Source: Azospirillum brasilense
Lineage (GTDB): Bacteria > Pseudomonadota > Alphaproteobacteria > Azospirillales > Azospirillaceae
Assembly (NCBI RefSeq): GCF_005222205.1
Contig: NZ_CP032348.1
Location: 535,001 to 599,000, forward strand
Reading direction: 5' to 3'
Length of the DNA: 64,000 nucleotides
Of this stretch, positions 60,258 through 64,000 are shown in pieces. The notes beneath the pieces are model-generated. The model searched no databases. It saw only the letters and a program-made list of their open reading frames with translations, and had not been told where the DNA came from. Both the position numbers and the translations under genes were made by a program. Position 1 is the first letter of the stretch, and each line of letters opens with the position of its first letter.

Positions 60258-61052
60258 TCAGAAGCGCGGGAAGTTCAGCAGCGACATGGTGATGGACGGG
60301 TCGATGGCGATGATCGAGGAGCGTCCGCGGCTGTTGATCGGCCCGATGTAGGGGAGGTTTGTGGAGGCTCCCGCGGGCCCGCCGTTCTTCAGGTCGTACA
60401 TGGCCGAGAAGCGGTCCAGGAACTTCCCGAGCTTGTCCGGGTCCTTGAAATCGGCGATGTCGAAGCGCTTCTTCAGCTTGTCGACCAGCCGGTCGAGATC
60501 GCCCAGCGCCGACTGCTCGGGAATGTCGAGCGCGGTGAAGACCACCTTCTGGAGCGCGCGGTCGGCCATCACCTGATACCAGTTGGTGATGCTCGGCGCC
60601 TTGCGGTCGAAGTACAGCGCCAGACGGACGGCGGGGTTGCTCTCCTCCGCCTTCACCTCCAGCGACACGTCGACGTAGCGGTCGACGATGGCCTTGACGA
60701 TCGCCGGCTCCTTCAGCGTGGCGCCGCCCGTCTCCTTGAAGGACAGGACGGTGGCCATCTCCTTGAACTTGGCGTCGTTCATGCGGTTGGCCAGCGCCTC
60801 CGGGTCCTGCACCCCCTGGTCCAGCACCTTGCGGATCAGGGCGCGGGCGTAGGTCTGGCTTTCCAGGTCGAAGGCCACCATGACGAAGCGGTAGAGCTTG
60901 TCGTCCTTCAGCAGTTCCTCGGCGCTGGAGATCTTGCCGATGTTGGCCTCGAAATAGGCGATGTTGCGCTTCACGTCGGGCCGCGAGCGGATCATCGCGT
61001 CGTAGCGGTCCTGGTAGCGGACGATCTGGCGGTAGTCCTGGAGCGTGCTCAT
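60258..61052 (-). CDS. DUF1217 flagellar-associated protein
   Basis: A 264-aa protein matching the DUF1217 family, which is confined largely to alphaproteobacterial flagellar loci. It is helical, with typical segments YFEANIGKISSAEELLKDDK and LYRFVMVAFDLESQTYARAL, in part FVMVAFDLES. ATG at 61052 overlaps the stop of the FlaG-like gene (ATGA), so it is translationally coupled. Its molecular role is not established; it may be an export chaperone or a filament-assembly factor. Confidence 0.82.
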   Translation of the reverse strand: MSTLQDYRQIVRYQDRYDAMIRSRPDVKRNIAYFEANIGKISSAEELLKDDKLYRFVMVAFDLESQTYARALIRKVLDQGVQDPEALANRMNDAKFKEMATVLSFKETGGATLKEPAIVKAIVDRYVDVSLEVKAEESNPAVRLALYFDRKAPSITNWYQVMADRALQKVVFTALDIPEQSALGDLDRLVDKLKKRFDIADFKDPDKLGKFLDRFSAMYDLKNGGPAGASTNLPYIGPINSRGRSSIIAIDPSITMSLLNFPRF

Positions 61053-61438
61053 GCCTTCACCTCCGGGGCCTTCGGCCGCCCGCTCTCCTCCGCGACGTCC
61101 TCCGCCGGGTCGGCGTAGGAGGGCGGGATGCGCAGGATCACCTCGCCGGTGTGGGTGTCCAGCACCTCGGTGGACAGGCGGCCGGTGCCGGGGTCGAGGT
61201 TGACGCGGTAGGGCGGGATGGGGTCGGGCTGGCGGCGGTTGTTGTCGGATTCCGCCGACACGCGAGCCTCCTCGACCACCTCGGTGGCCTTGACGGCCTC
61301 GGCCTGGGCGGCGCGCAGCCGGTCGGCCTGGCGCTGGCGGGCTTCGGCGATCAGGTCGGCGCTGGCGGTGCCGCGCTCGCCGTTGACGCCGGACACGCCG
61401 CCGGTCAGTCCCTGGATGGGTGCGGGCATGGCGGTCAC
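61049..61438 (-). CDS. FlaG-like flagellar protein
   Basis: A 129-aa protein whose C-terminal half (RVNLDPGTGRLSTEVLDTHT, then GEVILRIPPSY) matches the FlaG pattern of a short beta-hairpin with TGEVI.IPP. The N-terminal half is a helical, basic Ala/Arg stretch. GTG at 61438 overlaps the flbT stop; ATG at 61429 is an alternative. FlaG proteins influence filament length or anchoring in other bacteria. Part of the flaF-flbT-flaG-DUF1217 block. Confidence 0.7.
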   Translation of the reverse strand: MTAMPAPIQGLTGGVSGVNGERGTASADLIAEARQRQADRLRAAQAEAVKATEVVEEARVSAESDNNRRQPDPIPPYRVNLDPGTGRLSTEVLDTHTGEVILRIPPSYADPAEDVAEESGRPKAPEVKA

Positions 61439-61872
61439 GCCTCCACACGGGTCTCGGGAATGCGCTCGTCCCGCGGGGAGCGCTGCGCGTTCAGCAGCCC
61501 GTCCTCGTAGGCCATCACCGGCCGCAGGCAGGCCAGCGCCTTGTAGTAGTCGCGATCGCTGACGTTGCGCATCGCCTGCATGATGCGGTCCTGCATCTCC
61601 GGATGCATGAAGGCCGTGTAGAGCTTCGCCATCATGCCGGCGACGACGCTGCCGTACTCCTCCGCGGCCTGGGGGTCCAGCAGCATGCTCTGGATCACGA
61701 AATAGGCGCGGCGGACCGGGGTGTCGGCCTCGTCCTCCTGCATGATGTCGCTGCCGCGGATGATCTGGGCGAAATTGCTGACGGTCAGCGTGTAGCGGCG
61801 GTTCTCGTTCTGCACGACGCAGCCGTTGATGACCACGCGCTCGCAGGGCTTGAGGCGGAGCTTAAGCGCCAT
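61435..61872 (-). CDS. flbT: Flagellin biosynthesis repressor FlbT
   Basis: Post-transcriptional regulator that binds the flagellin mRNA 5' region in alphaproteobacteria. 145 aa, with family features LKLRLKPCERVVINGCVVQN and RRAYFVIQSMLLDPQAAEEY, in part YFVIQSMLLDP. It overlaps flaF by 11 bases and the FlaG-like gene by 4, so the block is tightly coupled. Confidence 0.94.
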   Translation of the reverse strand: MALKLRLKPCERVVINGCVVQNENRRYTLTVSNFAQIIRGSDIMQEDEADTPVRRAYFVIQSMLLDPQAAEEYGSVVAGMMAKLYTAFMHPEMQDRIMQAMRNVSDRDYYKALACLRPVMAYEDGLLNAQRSPRDERIPETRVEA

Positions 61873-62254
61873 GGGCGGCCTCCATCGGAGCGGGGGCCTC
61901 CGTCCGGGCGACGCCCTGCAGGCCGCGCATGACCGACCGGTTGATGTCGATCAGCGTGCCCGCGTCGGCCTCGCCGCGCAGCACCTGGGTGGTCTGGCGC
62001 GCCACCGAGAAGGACAGCGAGACCAGCCCGGCGCGCAGCGCCTCGGGCAGCGCGTTGCCGTCCTCCAGAAGGTCGGCGCGCAGCGTGTTCCAGAGTTCCA
62101 GGTTGCGCCACAGCGCGTCCTTCAGCGCCGCCGACCGCCAGCCGGCGTCGCGGTTGGCCTCCAGGTCCAGGGTGATGCGGAGGAAGACCAGATATTCGAT
62201 GCGGCGCGGGTCTTCGCACTCGGCCATCGTCTGCTGGTAGGCGGCGATGCTCAT
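61862..62254 (-). CDS. flaF: Flagellar biosynthesis regulator FlaF
   Basis: Required for flagellin synthesis or secretion and works with FlbT. 130 aa, with ECEDPRRIEYLVFLRITLDL and ALWRNLELWNTLRADLLEDG, in part LWNTLRADL. It follows flagellin after 110 bases including a terminator, so read-through or an internal promoter must supply it. Confidence 0.93.
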   Translation of the reverse strand: MSIAAYQQTMAECEDPRRIEYLVFLRITLDLEANRDAGWRSAALKDALWRNLELWNTLRADLLEDGNALPEALRAGLVSLSFSVARQTTQVLRGEADAGTLIDINRSVMRGLQGVARTEAPAPMEAAHGA

Positions 62255-62316
62255 GGTCGCACCTTATGCAACGCGCACGGGGGCGCCGGAATGGGGCTGG
62301 GGCTGGGCGTGAGATG

Positions 62317-62358
62317 AAAAAAGGGCCGGCGCCCCGTCGGGAGCGGGACGCCGGCCGG
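62317..62358 (-). terminator. Rho-independent terminator of flagellin gene
   Basis: Read on the minus strand, GGCCGGCGTCCCG pairs with CGGGGCGCCGGCC (one mismatch) around a 7-base loop, followed by six T's (62317-62322). It lies 7 bases past the flagellin stop and should set flagellin as mostly monocistronic. Confidence 0.88.
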
Positions 62359-62364
62359 ACCGGG

Positions 62365-63609
62365 TTAGCGGAACAGCGAGAGAATGTTCTGCGGACCCTG
62401 GTTGGCGATCGACAGCGCCTGGGTGGCGAGCTGCTGCTGGACCTGGAGGGCCTGCAGGCGGCTCGATTCCTCGTTCATGTCGGCGTCCACCAGGGAGCCG
62501 ATGCCCTTGTTCATCGAGTCGGTCAGCTTCGACACGAAGTCGTTCTGCACCGACACGCGGTTCTCGATGGAACCGATCACCGCGGCCTTGCCGATGGCCT
62601 TGTCGAGCAGGCCGTTGATGACCTCGAGCGACTTGGTGGCGTTGGAGGTCACGTCGATCTGCGTCAGGTCGGCCAGGCCGCCGAAGGCGTCGCTTTCCTT
62701 CGAGCCGACCCACAGGCTGTCCACCTTGGCGGTGAAGTTGCCGTCGGTGTTCAGGTCCTGGTCGGTGAATTCCAGCTTGTCGCCGTTGAAGGCCACCTGG
62801 AAGTCGCCGCCGGCCGCGGTCAGGGCCGTGTTGACCGCGGTCACGATCAGGCCCTGGGTGGTCGCCAGGTCGGTGGTGTAGTCGATGCCCGACAGGTCCA
62901 CCGTCACGGCGGACTTGGTGCCCGCCTCGTTGGTGACGTTCAGGGTCAGGTTGCCCAGGCCCAGGTTCTGGCCGTCGATGAAGGTGGTGTCCGGCGCACC
63001 GATGGCGATGCCGACGCTGGCCTTCAGGTCGTTGGTGGAGTCCACCTGCTGCTCGATCGTGGCCTTGCCGACGATCGAGGTGACCTGCATGTCCTGGCGC
63101 TGGAAGCTGATGTAGCTCGGATCGACCGTGCCGGCGCTGCGGCTCAGCGACGCCAGGATGTCAACGTTCTGGTCCTTGGCCGTGCCGTCGTTGGAATAGG
63201 TGATGCGCAGCAGGTTGTCGCCGTTGAAGGAGGCGTCGGCGGCGGCGCCCTTCACCAGCTTGACGAGCTGGTCGATGTCGTTCTGGATCAGCGACTTGTC
63301 GACGCCGTTGGTCTGGCCGGCGATGACGCGGGCCTTCAGCGTCTGAAGGTTCTCGACGATGTTCTTGGACGCCACCGACGCGGTGTTGGTCGTGCCCGAA
63401 CCCAGTTCCAGCGATTCCTTCACCGCCTTGAAGCCGGCGACGTCGGCGCGCATGGTCGTGGCGATCGACCAGTAGGCGGCGTTGTCCTTGGCGTTGTTGA
63501 CCTTGAGACCGGTCGAAATGCGATCCTGGGTGGTCGCCAGATCGTCGGTCACGCGGCGCAGCGTCTGCAGCGCGGTCATCGCCGAGGTGTTGGTCATGAT
63601 CGAGGCCAT
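62365..63609 (-). CDS. Flagellin
   Basis: Filament subunit of 414 aa, secreted through the flagellar export apparatus. The N-terminal D0/D1 signature is TNTSAMTALQTLRRVTDDLA with TQDRISTGLKVNNAKDNAAY, in part RISTGLKVNNAKDNAAYW. The C-terminus LQVQQQLATQALSIANQGPQ ends NILSLFR, standard for flagellin. The variable centre (about 170-290) is Thr/Asn-rich. ATG at 63607-63609 is chosen because GGAG lies about 8 bases before it. The pattern fits Azospirillum lateral flagellin (Laf1), but that identity is inferred. A TTTAAA-box is 117 bases upstream. Confidence 0.95.
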   Translation of the reverse strand: MASIMTNTSAMTALQTLRRVTDDLATTQDRISTGLKVNNAKDNAAYWSIATTMRADVAGFKAVKESLELGSGTTNTASVASKNIVENLQTLKARVIAGQTNGVDKSLIQNDIDQLVKLVKGAAADASFNGDNLLRITYSNDGTAKDQNVDILASLSRSAGTVDPSYISFQRQDMQVTSIVGKATIEQQVDSTNDLKASVGIAIGAPDTTFIDGQNLGLGNLTLNVTNEAGTKSAVTVDLSGIDYTTDLATTQGLIVTAVNTALTAAGGDFQVAFNGDKLEFTDQDLNTDGNFTAKVDSLWVGSKESDAFGGLADLTQIDVTSNATKSLEVINGLLDKAIGKAAVIGSIENRVSVQNDFVSKLTDSMNKGIGSLVDADMNEESSRLQALQVQQQLATQALSIANQGPQNILSLFR

Positions 63610-63933
63610 ATGTATCTCCATTCGCGAGATGCAGAGCGCCTTTCTGACGCTGGGGCCGGGTGCGCGGGCCTTCCCACTTGGTTTTTATGGGCGCGCAACC
63701 GACCATTCGACTGTGACCGACCCCGTTTAAACCGGAGTAAAAAACGGCAAGATTTCCGGGGTGGTGAATTCGTCTTTCAAAGATGGGCATCTTTTAAAAG
63801 TAATCGCGCATTTTATAAAAATGCGGCGACCGCACAGGGCGGTTCAGCCCCCATGCCCCGAAGGGCCGCGGCCATGGCGTCTTTTCAAAATGTCGGAAGC
63901 GGAACGCAGGGCAGGACTTTTGAAATGGTGCCG
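63610..63933. other. Flagellin upstream region
   Basis: A 324-base gap. It holds the flagellin leader, the TTTAAA-box at 63726-63744 and a second AT-rich segment near 63775-63825 with the palindrome CTTTTAAAAG and ATTTTATAAAAATG. The remainder toward 63933 is GC-rich without visible structure. Confidence 0.6.
63726..63744. promoter_or_regulatory. Flagellar TTTAAA-box (flagellin)
   Basis: TTTAAACCGGAGTAAAAAA, 117 bases upstream of the flagellin ATG. Aligns with the copy at 54781-54799 over the CGTTTAAA-CCGGA core, including the flanking CG. Confidence 0.55.
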
Positions 63934-64000
63934 TCACTCGGCGGCGACGAGACAGCCGGGGTGCAGGCCGGAGGCGGCGAAGGGCATGGCCGGGAAGCGG
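63934..64000 (-). CDS. Partial CDS, C-terminus only
   Basis: The minus strand at the window end has an open frame of 21 codons plus stop (stop at 63934-63936) reading ...RFPAMPFAASGLHPGCLVAAE. The gene runs past the window edge. It is too short to assign, and the frame could be chance. Confidence 0.35.
   Translation of the reverse strand, partial: RFPAMPFAASGLHPGCLVAAE

Noticed and set aside
1..64000. tRNA, rRNA, transposase, integrase or toxin-antitoxin genes
   Set aside because: No cloverleaf with a GGTTCGAATCC-type arm, no rRNA signatures and no recombinase motifs were seen. The small HTH protein at 39112 lacks any integrase partner.

Overview
The window is about 64 kb of GC-rich DNA from a motile, metabolically versatile alphaproteobacterium, most likely Azospirillum or a close Rhodospirillales relative. 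This rests on FlbT/FlaF-type flagellin regulation, a biliverdin bacteriophytochrome, TRAP uptake genes, a periplasmic PDC-sensor protein and codon use. The species call is inference. I saw no rRNA, tRNA, CRISPR array or transposase.

Region 1 (about 0.26-13.4 kb, mostly minus strand) is carbon catabolism. A gntR-uxuB-uxuA operon handles hexuronate breakdown. It is followed by a PDC sensor and an alpha/beta hydrolase, then ackA, a MaoC-Pta fusion, eno and pflB all pointing the same way, and a divergent HexR-like RpiR regulator. Region 2 (13.5-19.7 kb) is an RND efflux pump with its adaptor lipoprotein and two tandem TetR regulators. Region 3 (19.7-25.4 kb) is signalling: a PAS hybrid histidine kinase, an AT-rich palindromic element and a bacteriophytochrome kinase. 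Region 4 (25.4-34.5 kb, plus strand) resumes catabolism: pyruvate kinase, PFL-activating enzyme, FocA, an EamA transporter, a second GntR regulator and a DctPQM TRAP transporter. Together regions 1 and 4 would take up a sugar acid, carry it through the lower Entner-Doudoroff/glycolytic route to pyruvate, and ferment it through PFL, Pta and AckA to formate, acetate and ATP. Six copies of an AT-rich palindrome (about CTRATATAYTAG) lie in this region, five of them next to gntR, pta, pyk, gntR2 and dctP. HexR-type boxes lie in the pflB/hexR gap.

Region 5 (34.5-40.4 kb) holds a TerC protein, a chemoreceptor, three little-known genes and a double cold-shock protein. Region 6 (40.4-64 kb) is a flagellar cluster. 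Its plus strand carries flgE (with a frameshift), flgK, flgL, flgI, a short flgJ and an flgN-like gene. Its minus strand carries flgB-flgC-fliE-fliQ-slt-flhA-fliR-flhB. fliI runs divergently from flgB, and a DUF1217-flaG-flbT-flaF-flagellin block closes the cluster. A GT9 glycosyltransferase and a LysR/MFS pair are interspersed. The gaps before flgE, flhA, flgB/fliI and flagellin share a TTTAAA-CCG-TTTAAA palindrome, which suggests one dedicated regulator. The set resembles the lateral flagellar system of Azospirillum, but that identity is inferred.

Several gaps hold GC-rich modular palindromic repeats, including two copies sharing 63 identical bases.
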